Shown here: positions 21,401 to 29,680 of the stretch, one piece after another
Position numbering within the stretch: the stretch's first letter is position 1
How the letters are laid out: each line of letters begins with the position of its first letter
Notes under the pieces: model-generated
Database searches by the model: none
Told to the model about the DNA's origin: nothing
The model's input: only the letters and a program-made list of their open reading frames with translations
Assembly: GCA_039519185.1 (NCBI GenBank)
Contig: CM076846.1
Location: forward strand, 223,622,659 to 223,686,658
Direction: 5' to 3'
DNA: 64,000 bases
From: Astragalus membranaceus
Taxonomy: Eukaryota > Streptophyta > Magnoliopsida > Fabales > Fabaceae
Made by a program: the position numbers and the translations under genes

Positions 21401-22211
21401 GAGTAGCCATTCCAGAGTGCTTCGGAGTAGATTCCCAATTGGTAACACCGGGAGTTGCACCACCCGGTGTAGCATCAGAATCCAATCTACCAGGGGTGGG
21501 AGTCTCCGAAGCAGTCTCATCCCACCTATTTCTCCTCCCCGGAGTTGGGGTCGCCATCGCATCCCACCGTCCCGGAGTTGTGTCCGGCATATCCCAGTCA
21601 GAAGTTTTAGCCTTCTTAGCACCACCATCGTCTTGAGACTGGTCCCACCTGTTCCTCCTTTTCTGCTGCTGTTGCTGTTGTTGCTGCTGCGCTTTCACCG
21701 GAGCAGCCTTAGCGGCCTCTTCTTCCTCTTTCTTCTTATTAGCAATAGCTCTCAAGGTTTCCTCCTTTTCCCTCTTGAGTGCCGCCTCACGCATAGAATC
21801 ACCGTAGGTCCTGAGATTAGGGTCAGGAGTCTTATCGCCGGAGGCAAAAGCATCGTGTCTATCTGGAGATAGTATCTGATTCAGCCTACGCCTTCGGTAA
21901 TCGTCTTCACGATCGATGATTCTCTGAGGCTGCCTGAAGCCGAGGTCAGCGTTGTTTTCGGAGGAAGAAGGCATCTCTTTGAGGAGCGATTTGGGGGCGG
22001 TGTAAGAAGCGAGTTTGCGAGCAACTTCGTTGTCCATGGCATCGAGATTCTCTTCGTCTTCGTTGGCGGGGATGGAAGTGAGGTAGGAGTCTCTGTCGCT
22101 ACCGCCATAGAGATCGGTATCGAAGGTGACGGAAGTGAGTGAGGCAAGTTGCTGTTCCATCTTCTTACGCTCTTCTTGCGTCTTCGCAATCTCTGGGTCT
22201 GTCGACGACAT
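18447..22211 (-). CDS. SF3B1: Splicing factor 3B subunit 1 (SF3B1/SF3b155/SAP155)
   Basis: Core subunit of the nuclear U2 snRNP that clamps the branch-site/U2 duplex during spliceosome assembly. Single exon, 1254 residues, close to plant orthologues. The N-terminal 1-370 is disordered: poly-Q at 175-183, then RWD ligand motifs for U2AF-homology domains (RNRWDQ 187-191, GRWDA 214-218, RNRWDE 227-231, RSRWDE 277-281) among TPTPG/TPGR phosphorylation-type repeats. The p14-binding stretch is at about 360-400. From about 460 to the end are HEAT repeats (PHF5A/branch-site pocket). Residues equivalent to human cancer hotspots R625, K666 and K700 are conserved as Arg574, Lys615 and Lys649 (offset 51). 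The frame is intact with no stops. Regulation: a telo-box lies in the leader, and a LINE and a MULE sit just upstream. Antisense frames over this gene are shadows. Confidence 0.98.
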   Translation of the reverse strand: MSSTDPEIAKTQEERKKMEQQLASLTSVTFDTDLYGGSDRDSYLTSIPANEDEENLDAMDNEVARKLASYTAPKSLLKEMPSSSENNADLGFRQPQRIIDREDDYRRRRLNQILSPDRHDAFASGDKTPDPNLRTYGDSMREAALKREKEETLRAIANKKKEEEEAAKAAPVKAQQQQQQQQQKRRNRWDQSQDDGGAKKAKTSDWDMPDTTPGRWDAMATPTPGRRNRWDETASETPTPGRLDSDATPGGATPGVTNWESTPKHSGMATPTPKRQRSRWDETPATMGSATPLPGATPAAAYTPGVTPVGGIELATPTPGALQGSFTPEQYNLLRWERDIEERNRPLTDEELDAMFPQDGYKVLDPPSSYVPIRTPARKLLATPTPLGTPLYQIPEENRGQQFDVPKEAPGGLPFMKPEDYQYFGALLNEENEEELSPDEQKERKIMKLLLKVKNGTPPQRKTALRQLTDKAREFGAGPLFNRILPLLMQPTLEDQERHLLVKVIDRVLYKLDELVRPYVHKILVVIEPLLIDEDYYARVEGREIISNLSKAAGLATMIAAMRPDIDNIDEYVRNTTARAFSVVASALGIPALLPFLKAVCQSKKSWQARHTGIKIVQQIAILIGCAVLPHLRSLVEIIEHGLNDENQKVRTITALSLAALAEAAAPYGIESFDSVLKPLWKGIRQHRGKVLAAFLKAIGFIIPLMEALYASYYTKEVMLILIREFQSPDEEMKKIVLKVVKQCVSTEGVEAEYIRTDILPEFFRNFWVRRMALDRRNYKQLVETTVEIANKVGVADIVGRIVEDLKDESEPYRRMVMETIEKVVTNLGASDIDARLEELLIDGILYAFQEQTSDDANVMLNGFGAVVNSLGQRVKPYLPQICGTIKWRLNNKSAKVRQQAADLISRIAVVMKQCHEEQLMGHLGVVLYEYLGEEYPEVLGSILGALKSIVNVIGMTKMTPPIKDLLPRLTPILKNRHEKVQENCIDLVGRIADRGAEFVPAREWMRICFELLEMLKAHKKGIRRATVNTFGYIAKAIGPQDVLATLLNNLKVQERQNRVCTTVAIAIVAETCSPFTVLPALMNEYRVPELNVQNGVLKSLSFLFEYIGEMGKDYIYAVTPLLEDALMDRDLVHRQTAASAVKHMALGVAGLGCEDALVHLLNFVWPNIFETSPHVINAVMEAIEGMRVALGAAVVLNYCLQGLFHPARKVREVYWKIYNSLYIGAQDALVAAYPTLEDEQSNVYSRPELNMFV

Positions 22212-22344
22212 GTTTCTGATTCTGATTCTGCTTCAAAAAACCCTAACTGGCTACCCTTCCGATCGATTTTGCGCTTTTCAGTAAAAAAAAAAACAAAATT
22301 GAAATCTGAAGAAGGGAATGGACGGGGATTTAGATTCGAAACAA
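22212..22344 (-). promoter_or_regulatory. SF3B1 5' leader with telo-box
   Basis: 133 bp between the ATG and the LINE target duplication, with no TATA box. It includes AAACCCTAA at 22238-22246, the telo-box motif found in promoters and leaders of many plant translation and RNA-processing genes. It is probably mostly 5'UTR. Confidence 0.55.
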
Positions 22345-22360
22345 ACAAAACCCTATATCT

Positions 22361-25300
22361 TTTTTTTTTCGACATAAAGGATTTCATTAGATGAAAAGGG
22401 CAAGGCCCAACCTACTACAACACGAACCAAACAAAACTGACCCGGCCCATCAAAGAGCCAAGCCAACAAGCAGAAAAATAAAACAAGGAAGCTAAACAGA
22501 CCTGATTCAAACGCTAAACACAACGAAAACCCTACGAACGAAAAGGGGAAAAAATCCCTAAACCAACAACCAAATAAATCAAGAGAAATTCTCAAATCAA
22601 GCCAAATCCTTCAACAACAATTCACGAATCATCAACGGAGGCACCGCAATCCAATCACTCGGCAAGGAGTTCGTCGAAGCAAGCTTCGCAACAGAATCAG
22701 CAACAGCGTTTCCATTTCGATTAATCCAGATGAATTCACACAAGGTAAAATCCTTCTTGATCTTTAAAATATCTTTCACAATTACTTCTATCTCACCCCG
22801 CAAATTTCTTCTATTACAAGCATCTATCAGTTCGAGAGAATCGGACTCCATGGAAACCTCCAAAAGATTAAGACTTGAAGCAAGGATCATAGCTTCACGA
22901 AGAGAAATAGCTTCACCAACAAGCGGAGACTGAGCATAAAATCTAGAGGTACTCCCTGCTACCAAGTAACCAAGGTTGTTCCTGGCCACAATACCAGAGC
23001 AACCTTTTCCAACATTCACATCAAATTGTGCATCAGAGTTAAATCTGATTGTGTTGTTTAAAGGAGGTTTCCATTTAGCCATAGATCTCCTTTGACAACT
23101 ATTTGCATTCATTTGTGTAGATAACTTTGTAGAAGGAGTAGTCATAGAGGAAAAACTAGCCTTGATTACTAACAGGATTTCATTAGGATTAGGAGCTTTG
23201 TCTTCAAAACACATAAGATTCCTAGCCTTCCATATATTTCCAAGTGCAATCATAATATAGCTTATAAAATTTTGTTTATCCTTACCCACACACCAGTTAG
23301 CCTCAATAATAGACTCAAACCATTGGCCAAAATGAGAAATTGTGAAAGGATTAGGTACAGGACATAGTTGAAGTCCAAACCAAATAGGAGTAGTCCAAGG
23401 GCAAAGAAAAAACAAGTGCTCTAAAGATTCTTCAGCTATCTTACACACAGGACATAAGGAAGAAGGATAGATTTTCCTCTTCACAAGGTTAAGAGCAGTA
23501 CTTATTGCATTGTGCTTTAGCTTCCATACAAACTGTTTAACTCTCCCTGGAACACTAGCCCCCCAAATACTCCTCCAAGAACTTGCTGAATTATTGTAGG
23601 AGATAGAAGGATTTGAACTTCTAGATGTATTAGAATTTCTAATAGCAATATATCCAGACTTCACACTATACTGACCATCTTTAAAGAAAGGCCAGAACAA
23701 GTAATTGTTTGCATCCAACATACTAATAGGAGTTTTTAAGGCACCTATAGCACTTTCAGTAGACAAGTTTGTTCTTAATGCGTTAACTTTCCATACTTTT
23801 GAGGATTGATCAATTAAATCCTGAACCACGGTAGTACTAGAACCAGGTTTAGTGATAGCCAAATCTCCAGAAGCAAGCCATCTATCCTCAGTGATACTAA
23901 TAAGAGCCCCATTTCCTACTCTCCACCTTCCTTGTTGTTTAAGAAGATCTCTTCCATGTAGCAAACTTCTCCAAACCCATGATATCCCAGCTTTAGGTTT
24001 AACACTCAAAAAATCCTCATTATCACAATAGATACCTCTCAACATTGTAGCCCAGAATTCATTTTTACTATGTAAGCACCTCCAAGCCTGCTTTGAAAGG
24101 AGAAAGGAGTTCTGAATCGAAAAATCCCTAAAGCCCATACCACCATTATTTTTGTTACCACACATGAAATCCCAAGACTTCCAGTGTATTCCCCTAGACC
24201 TCACCTTAGAACTCCACCAAAAATTAGCTATTGCAGAGCACAAAGATTGACAGAAATTCTTTGGCAACCTAACAATAGCCATAATATAGGAAGGGATAGC
24301 TTGAATAACTGATTTTATCAAAACCTCTTTCCCAGCTTGTGAGAGAAGCTGTTCTTTCCAACCTTCTAACTTAGAGAAAACTCTTTCCTTCAACCAATTA
24401 AGAGCATTTGTTCTAGAAATCCCCCATTCAGCAGGCACACCTAAGTATTTTCCAGGGGTATCCCATAGAGGAATATGGAGAGCTTGTGAGAGAGAGTTCT
24501 TGACATGAATAGGGATGGCAGCTCCACATATTAACCCAGATTTCTGCAGATTAATTTTTTGACCAGAAATTCTTGTGAAGTCATTCAATATAGCAACAAT
24601 ATTACAAATTTCCTCCATCTTAGCTTCCCCAAAAATAAGGGCATCATCTGCAAAAAAGAGGTGAGTTAGAATAGGGGCTCTAGGAGCCAACTTAAGACCT
24701 AGAGTGAGACCATTTGTGTTTGCATTGGAAAGGAGCCTAGAAAGAACATCAAACACAAGAATGAATAGGTAAGGAGACAGAGGATCTCCCTTCCTTAGAC
24801 CACACTTAGGAAAAACTTTTTTACTCCTAAAGTCATTAACCTGATACACATAGCTGACAGAAGAAACCAGAGCTAATACAATTGACACCCAATTAGAACA
24901 GAAACCAAAGGATAACAGAACATCTTTTAGGAAAGACCAATCAATTCTATCATAGGCTTTATTCATATCTAACTTAATTGCAAACCCGTGACTAGCCTTA
25001 GATTTTTTCTTTTTAAGATAGTGAAAAGCTTCTTGAGCAACAACTAAGTTATCTTGAATCAACCTACCCCCTACAAAAGCACTCTGTTGTGGAGAAATTA
25101 GAGAATTTAGGAAAGGTTTGAGTCTAGACACTAGCACTTTAGAGATGATCTTATAGATGAAATTACAGCAGCTAATTGGTCTTAACTGCCCTATTTCCTC
25201 TGGGTGGGGAATTTTTGGAATTAAAGCAACCAAAGTCTCATTAATAGACTCCCCTAACTTCCCAGACTCAAAGAATTCTGTGACAGCACTAAAGACATCT

Positions 25301-26619
25301 AATTTAATAACTTCCCAATTCTTTTGATAGAATAACCCATTTAGGCCATCAGGACCCGGAGATCTAAGAGCCCCTAGAGAGAAAACAGCCGTTTCAATCT
25401 CTGAAAAAAGGATAGGAGACATTAAACTAGAATTCATCTTATCTGAAACAAGATTAGGAATAGAGTTCAAACAATGTGAAAAACCAGGATTAGCAGGAAC
25501 ATAAATATCCTTGAAATATTCTTCAATAGCCTTAGAAATATTTGATTGGCCTTCAACCCAAACTCCATTCTTGTCTTTCAGCCTATAGAACTTGTTTTTA
25601 TCCCTTCTTTGTACAGTTGTAGCATGAAAAAATTTTGAATTCTTATCACCATACATAAGCCATTTCAATCTAGATCTTTGTCCCCAATATAGCTCTTCTT
25701 GCTTCCACATTTTATCTATCTCAAACCTTATCCACTTGATCTCATCTAAACTAGAAAGAGAATTACCAGCATTTGTCAACACCTGAAGCCTAGATTTCAA
25801 TTTTGTAATTTCCACTGCCGCATTTCTAAAGGTATCTTTACTCCAAGACAATAAGGATCTTTTCACATTTTTTGACTTAATGGTAAGATTCACCCAACCC
25901 ACTTCAGGAGAAGATTTAGCATTCCACCCTTCATACACCACTCTTCTACAATCTTCATGCTCATCCCAGAAAGTCTCATACTTAAAGAACTTAGGACATC
26001 TAACATTTGGGTAAGGCAATAATACAATTGGAGAATGATCAGAGTTTAGGATTAGTAAAGCAATACCTGTAGCATGAGGATAAAGAAATCTCCAAGACCA
26101 ATTGACCAGCACCCTATCTATCTTCTGGTAGGTGACAATACCATCTCTTGGATTACTAGAAAAAGTAAATTTATTACCCTTCAATTCTAAATCCATCAAA
26201 CTTCCTGAGTTCAAAAAGTCTCTAAACAGAGCAATCCTTATAGGAGGAACTCCACACAGCCCATCCTTCTCTGTAATAGAACACATTTCATTAAAGTCAC
26301 CAACACAACACCAAGGTTCATTATGACTAGGCATGAGATTCAAAAGCTTCCCCCAGAGATGCCTCCTTCTATCAAAAGTAGGGTTTCCATAAACAAAGGT
26401 CTTTAAAATTAAATTTCCAGACTTTTTCTCCTTTATAGCTGTATGAATATAGTTGATAGATGAATCTAGAACCTGCACATCATAATCAGTATTCCAAAAC
26501 AGACACAAACCACCAGAAAGCCCTTCAGCAGGAACACAAAACATTTTGTTGAACTTTAGCTTCCTTCTTACTCTTTCCACCCTTTTAACCTGAGCCCTAG
26601 TTTCCATTAGGAATAACAT
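22361..26619 (-). mobile_element. L1-type LINE, 5'-truncated, 4259 bp
   Basis: Flanked by a perfect 17-bp duplication AACAAAACCCTATATCT (22344-22360, 26620-26636) and ending in a short A tail (T run at 22361-22369 on +). These are the marks of target-primed reverse transcription. It is inserted in the same orientation as SF3B1, 133 bp before its ATG. The 5' end is truncated inside the endonuclease domain of ORF2, and ORF1 is absent. The 3'UTR is 22361-22596. Confidence 0.95.
22597..26619 (-). CDS. LINE ORF2 (endonuclease/reverse transcriptase/RNase H), N-truncated
   Basis: Open frame of 1340 codons beginning exactly at the element's truncated 5' end. Domains in order: APE-type endonuclease lacking its first roughly 25 residues (LMETR, GDFNE and NSDHSPI present); reverse transcriptase with LDMNKAYDRIDW and catalytic FADDALIFG near residue 655; zinc-binding zf-RVT region (CPVCKIAEESLEH); C-terminal RNase H (FNSDAQFD ... 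ESDSLELI ... NAVAD). The frame has no internal stop, so the insertion is fairly recent. The first ATG lies at the junction and would be a chance start. Loss of the N-terminal endonuclease strand (usually WNCRG) should block nicking, so I expect it to be immobile. Confidence 0.9.
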   Translation of the reverse strand: MLFLMETRAQVKRVERVRRKLKFNKMFCVPAEGLSGGLCLFWNTDYDVQVLDSSINYIHTAIKEKKSGNLILKTFVYGNPTFDRRRHLWGKLLNLMPSHNEPWCCVGDFNEMCSITEKDGLCGVPPIRIALFRDFLNSGSLMDLELKGNKFTFSSNPRDGIVTYQKIDRVLVNWSWRFLYPHATGIALLILNSDHSPIVLLPYPNVRCPKFFKYETFWDEHEDCRRVVYEGWNAKSSPEVGWVNLTIKSKNVKRSLLSWSKDTFRNAAVEITKLKSRLQVLTNAGNSLSSLDEIKWIRFEIDKMWKQEELYWGQRSRLKWLMYGDKNSKFFHATTVQRRDKNKFYRLKDKNGVWVEGQSNISKAIEEYFKDIYVPANPGFSHCLNSIPNLVSDKMNSSLMSPILFSEIETAVFSLGALRSPGPDGLNGLFYQKNWEVIKLDVFSAVTEFFESGKLGESINETLVALIPKIPHPEEIGQLRPISCCNFIYKIISKVLVSRLKPFLNSLISPQQSAFVGGRLIQDNLVVAQEAFHYLKKKKSKASHGFAIKLDMNKAYDRIDWSFLKDVLLSFGFCSNWVSIVLALVSSVSYVYQVNDFRSKKVFPKCGLRKGDPLSPYLFILVFDVLSRLLSNANTNGLTLGLKLAPRAPILTHLFFADDALIFGEAKMEEICNIVAILNDFTRISGQKINLQKSGLICGAAIPIHVKNSLSQALHIPLWDTPGKYLGVPAEWGISRTNALNWLKERVFSKLEGWKEQLLSQAGKEVLIKSVIQAIPSYIMAIVRLPKNFCQSLCSAIANFWWSSKVRSRGIHWKSWDFMCGNKNNGGMGFRDFSIQNSFLLSKQAWRCLHSKNEFWATMLRGIYCDNEDFLSVKPKAGISWVWRSLLHGRDLLKQQGRWRVGNGALISITEDRWLASGDLAITKPGSSTTVVQDLIDQSSKVWKVNALRTNLSTESAIGALKTPISMLDANNYLFWPFFKDGQYSVKSGYIAIRNSNTSRSSNPSISYNNSASSWRSIWGASVPGRVKQFVWKLKHNAISTALNLVKRKIYPSSLCPVCKIAEESLEHLFFLCPWTTPIWFGLQLCPVPNPFTISHFGQWFESIIEANWCVGKDKQNFISYIMIALGNIWKARNLMCFEDKAPNPNEILLVIKASFSSMTTPSTKLSTQMNANSCQRRSMAKWKPPLNNTIRFNSDAQFDVNVGKGCSGIVARNNLGYLVAGSTSRFYAQSPLVGEAISLREAMILASSLNLLEVSMESDSLELIDACNRRNLRGEIEVIVKDILKIKKDFTLCEFIWINRNGNAVADSVAKLASTNSLPSDWIAVPPLMIRELLLKDLA

Positions 26620-26636
26620 AACAAAACCCTATATCT

Positions 26637-26727
26637 ATCCCTTGCATATAATCCGCCATTGGAATTGGATTGACGGTTACTCGGTCCAGTTGCATTTTAG
26701 TGGGCTACAGCTATAGAAGTAGGCCCA
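26637..26727 (-). promoter_or_regulatory. Displaced SF3B1 upstream DNA between LINE and MULE
   Basis: About 90 bp of single-copy-looking DNA left between two transposons. It contains GTGGGCT and AGGCCCAC (GGCCCA/site II-like motifs typical of plant housekeeping promoters). It is probably the original proximal promoter of SF3B1, now 4.3 kb further from the ATG. Confidence 0.4.
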
Positions 26728-26837
26728 CTAAAAAAAGGCGTTTGCTTTTCCCACACCCCCTCCTACTCAAAACACACCCCATAAGGGTGTGAAATGACCA
26801 AAAGGCCAGGCTAAACCTCTTTTTTTTCACGAATTTT

Positions 26838-27012
26838 CACCTGTTCGAACACGGGCCTTCGAACAGGTTCGCACGAGGCCATTCGCGTGTATTAAATATG
26901 GGGACACACCCTCTTGGGTGTTTTTCACCTGTTCGAATGGGGTCATGCGAACAGGTTCGAATGTGGTCATGCGAACAGGTGTTCGAATGGGGTCATGCGA
27001 ACAGGTGTTCAA
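26838..27012. repeat. Left TTCGAA/CGAAC array of the MULE
   Basis: Repeated CCTGTTCGAA, TGCGAACAGG and GGGGTCATGCGAACAGGT with a period of roughly 26-28 bp. Each unit is itself an imperfect palindrome. Confidence 0.78.
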
Positions 27013-27313
27013 CGGCTTACAATCAGTCAAATGTGTGTCAGATAAAGGAGTGGATGTCAATCCCTTTGGAAAATGTGTCTGAACGATAGAATTTAAACGG
27101 CTCAGATTTGTGATCTAAAAATGAAATCAACGGCTGACATTTCACCATGCCTATTATAAAAGGGGGTTCACATCCTCAGACCTTCTTCACCAAACCCTAA
27201 TCTGCTTCTTCACCAAAACCTACTCTCCCTCTTGACAGCTACAACCAAGTTGAAATGGAATGGCAATTGTGCCCAACCCAGTACTCAAACGACAAATTCC
27301 TAACGGCCCTTCA

Positions 27314-27760
27314 TCACCATGGGACTGTCACCACCGACGAACATGGTGTTGTGTTTCGTTGTCCTAACCATGTATTCTGCAGGATGGGTAAGGACATCAC
27401 CTCCTGCCTATGGCCTGTGTAGGGGTCCCAGGTGACCTCCTCACGGTGTAGCCGGTCAAGGCACAGTCTGATGGTGTGTGACTTGATGGCCCCGGGGCCA
27501 TCCCTACACAGCCATTTCTTCGCCTGTGGCATACTCTCAACATATTCTGGGTGCACCACCCAAGATGTAAAATTGGCACTCTGGAAGTGCTCAAAAATCC
27601 AACCCTGTAATGAACATATCATTGGTTGATTATAAATCTGAAAGTAAACCTAAAGCAAACTTATAAAAAAAAAGAGTAAGTTTTATACCTGTAGTAGATA
27701 ACCAGCATCACCATGCCTACGCTCCGGCTGTTGCGAACTACCGCCACGATGCCTCACCAT
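27314..27760 (-). pseudogene. Plant mobile domain (PMD/MAIN-like) gene fragment
   Basis: Exon a (27760-27689) reads MVRHRGGSSQQPERR ... YLLQ. A GT-AG intron (27688-27605, 84 bp) joins it to exon b, GWIFEHFQSANF ... VHPEYVESMPQAKKW ... LDRLHREEVTWDPYTGHR. This matches the start of the PMD found in MAIN-like proteins and in the misnamed phosphatase-7 long-form homologues. After about 27420 the family resemblance fails and a stop follows at 27314, so most of the domain is missing. PMD genes are often carried by plant transposons, so this is more likely cargo than a host gene. Confidence 0.65.
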
Positions 27761-27829
27761 ATCTGAAACAACAACCATTAAACCAATTAAGCAACATAAC
27801 CAGCAAAATAACAGAAACAATACTGTCAC

Positions 27830-28000
27830 ACCTGTTTGAACAGCATCATTCGCACCTGTTCGAACAGAATCATTCGCACCTGTTCGAACAACCCCATTCG
27901 AACAGGTGTTCGCATGGCCTCATTCGAACGGTGTTCGCATGACCTCATTCGAACACCTTTGTTTTCACGTGTTCGCATGAGGTCATGCGAACACAGCAGA
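27830..28000. repeat. Right TTCGAA/CGAAC array of the MULE
   Basis: Mirror counterpart of the left array: repeated CACCTGTTCGAACA, CATTCGAACAGGTGTTCGCA and CATGCGAACA. Directly upstream of the PMD fragment, where its promoter would lie. Confidence 0.78.
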
Positions 28001-28039
28001 TGCACAGAAAAAAAAAACCCAAATGTACAGAAGGGAGAG

Positions 28040-28290
28040 AGGGTTACCTGAATGAAAATGGAACGATTAGAGAGAGTGAGAGGAGGCGAACAAAACCCGG
28101 GTGGTCTTGAGGGTGTTTGTGGAGAAGATTGAGTGGGAGATTGGGTGAGATTGAGTGAGTTGTGAGAAGTTGAGTGAGAGGGAGAGTGAAAGATAGGGTT
28201 CGAATGAGAGGGAGAGTGAAAGGGAAAGTGAGAGGAGTGAGGGGTGTGAGGGTGTGAGTGTGTGTGTGTTTTTTTTTTTTTAAGTTGAGG
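28040..28290. repeat. GA/GT-rich simple sequence in the MULE right arm
   Basis: Repeated GAGAGGGAGAGTGAAAG and GTGTGAGGGTGTGAGTGTGTG purine/GT-rich stretch, then a T run. No coding signal. Confidence 0.55.
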
Positions 28291-28387
28291 GTATTTTAGG
28301 GTTTTTAGAAGTTAGGGGGTGTGAAAGAGTAGGAGGGGGTGTGGGGAAAGTAATGGCCCTAAAAAAATTAGATTCTAGTAAGAGAAA

Positions 28388-28485
28388 GGCCCATACTTCC
28401 TACAACCCTCTAGCTACTCACCGACACCCCTCAAATCTTGTGAAAAGACCAAAATGTAGTTCTGGGGGGTTGTAGAAAGTATGGG
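28388..28485. repeat. 98-bp MITE-like inverted repeat
   Basis: The left end CCCATACTTCCTACAACCC and right end GGGTTGTAGAAAGTATGGG pair with one mismatch around a 60-bp loop. It lies immediately beyond the PMD-MULE. No clear target duplication. Confidence 0.65.
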
Positions 28486-29104
28486 ACTAAGAGAAATGCT
28501 ACTATTGTTTTGGCTTTTTGATTGCTTCTTTTAAAGTGAGAAATCAACTAAGTCTCTTATTATTGTACTACTAGTCAAATCGACCATACGATATAATATA
28601 AAATGTTGTTAGTGGTTGATATTGTATCAAGTAGGATGAATTATCAATCATTCATAACATATCATATTATATCTTACGGTAGATATGATAGGTACACTGG
28701 TGAGACATTTGGTTGATCCTTCGACCTTGAAGTCACCATGGTTTTGAGGTCCATAGGATCTCCCTGCTAGGATTTGGTATATTGGTGTTGGTTTGTGCGT
28801 GCTCATTGGGGATTGGTTCTCTCGCAGCACTAGTGCAAGGTGAGTCTGTTGAACCAAGGACAAACACTTTTTGTTTTGTATGATAACAAATTACAATCTG
28901 TCTACTAATGGTTCCAGTTGTATAAAAGTACAAAACATGAATCAAAGAGCAGGATATCTTAATGTGTAGCGGCTTGGAGGAGAAGTTGTCTTAGAGTTCA
29001 AGACCTAATTGTTTATCTGCTTATGATAGGACACAGTGTAAGATCCTATCACTTAAGCACTATAACTTTTAGTAGTTGAGAGGTGAGTTTTTAAAAAATA
29101 TAAA
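28486..29104. other. Intergenic
   Basis: AT-rich, no gene recognised. Confidence 0.5.
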
Positions 29105-29184
29105 TGTTATGAAAAAAATAATCTATACAAATGCATGCATGCATAGGGGCGGCACGTAACATAAAAACATTTTTGTGAAAGTAA

Positions 29185-29630
29185 GAAATCGATTCACACT
29201 ATTTTCTCTAATGTTTAAAATCTAATTCCAACTCCCTATGAAAGAAAGAAATCGATTCACAACATCTTTCCTAAAGCAAAAAATCGATTTCCAAGATGTT
29301 TCAAAAAGAAAGAAATCGATTCCTATTATTTTCACTGAGCACATAATCGATTTCTAGCCTATTTTTGGAAGCACATAATCGATTTTGTAAGGCTCCTTGT
29401 CAAAGGTATAATCGATTGTTAGCCTATGATTTTTAAAGGAATATATTTTGGAAAGAAAACAATCGATTATCTACTTCCTTATTCAAAGCACAAAATCGAT
29501 TATCTACTTCCTTTTTCAGAGCACAGAATCGATTTATACAGGCACAAAATCGATTATCATCCTAGATCTAATCAGGCATATAATCGATTTTCATTCCTAG
29601 TCTATTCAGGCACATAATCGATTTCCTTAA
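29185..29630. repeat. Thirteen AATCGATT palindromes
   Basis: Thirteen exact AATCGATT copies spaced about 25-55 bp, in variable contexts (GAAATCGATTC, ATAATCGATTT, ACAATCGATTA). Only the 8-bp core is strictly kept, which argues against simple recent tandem duplication. Confidence 0.9.
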
Positions 29631-29659
29631 ATGTGTAATTCACTCAACGGTCATTTTTT

Positions 29660-29680
29660 TTACGATCCCTATAAATAGGG
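29660..29680 (+). promoter_or_regulatory. LTR TATA box
   Basis: CCCTATAAATAGGG, a palindromic TATA box about 35 bp after the last AATCGATT. Confidence 0.6.

Larger units (their letters stand above)
26737..28358. mobile_element. Non-autonomous MULE carrying a PMD gene fragment, 1622 bp
   Basis: Flanked by the 9-bp duplication CTAAAAAAA (26728-26736, 28359-28367). The inverted termini begin GGCGTTTGCTTTTCCCACA and, inward from the right, GGCCATTACTTTCCCCACA; both go on with CCCCCTCCTACTC. No transposase. Inside are subterminal TTCGAA/CGAAC arrays on both arms and a plant-mobile-domain gene piece on the minus strand. Confidence 0.88.

Noticed and set aside
21417..21872. 151-codon Ser/Leu-rich frame opposite SF3B1
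   Set aside because: Antisense shadow of the TPTPG/RWD-rich N-terminus.
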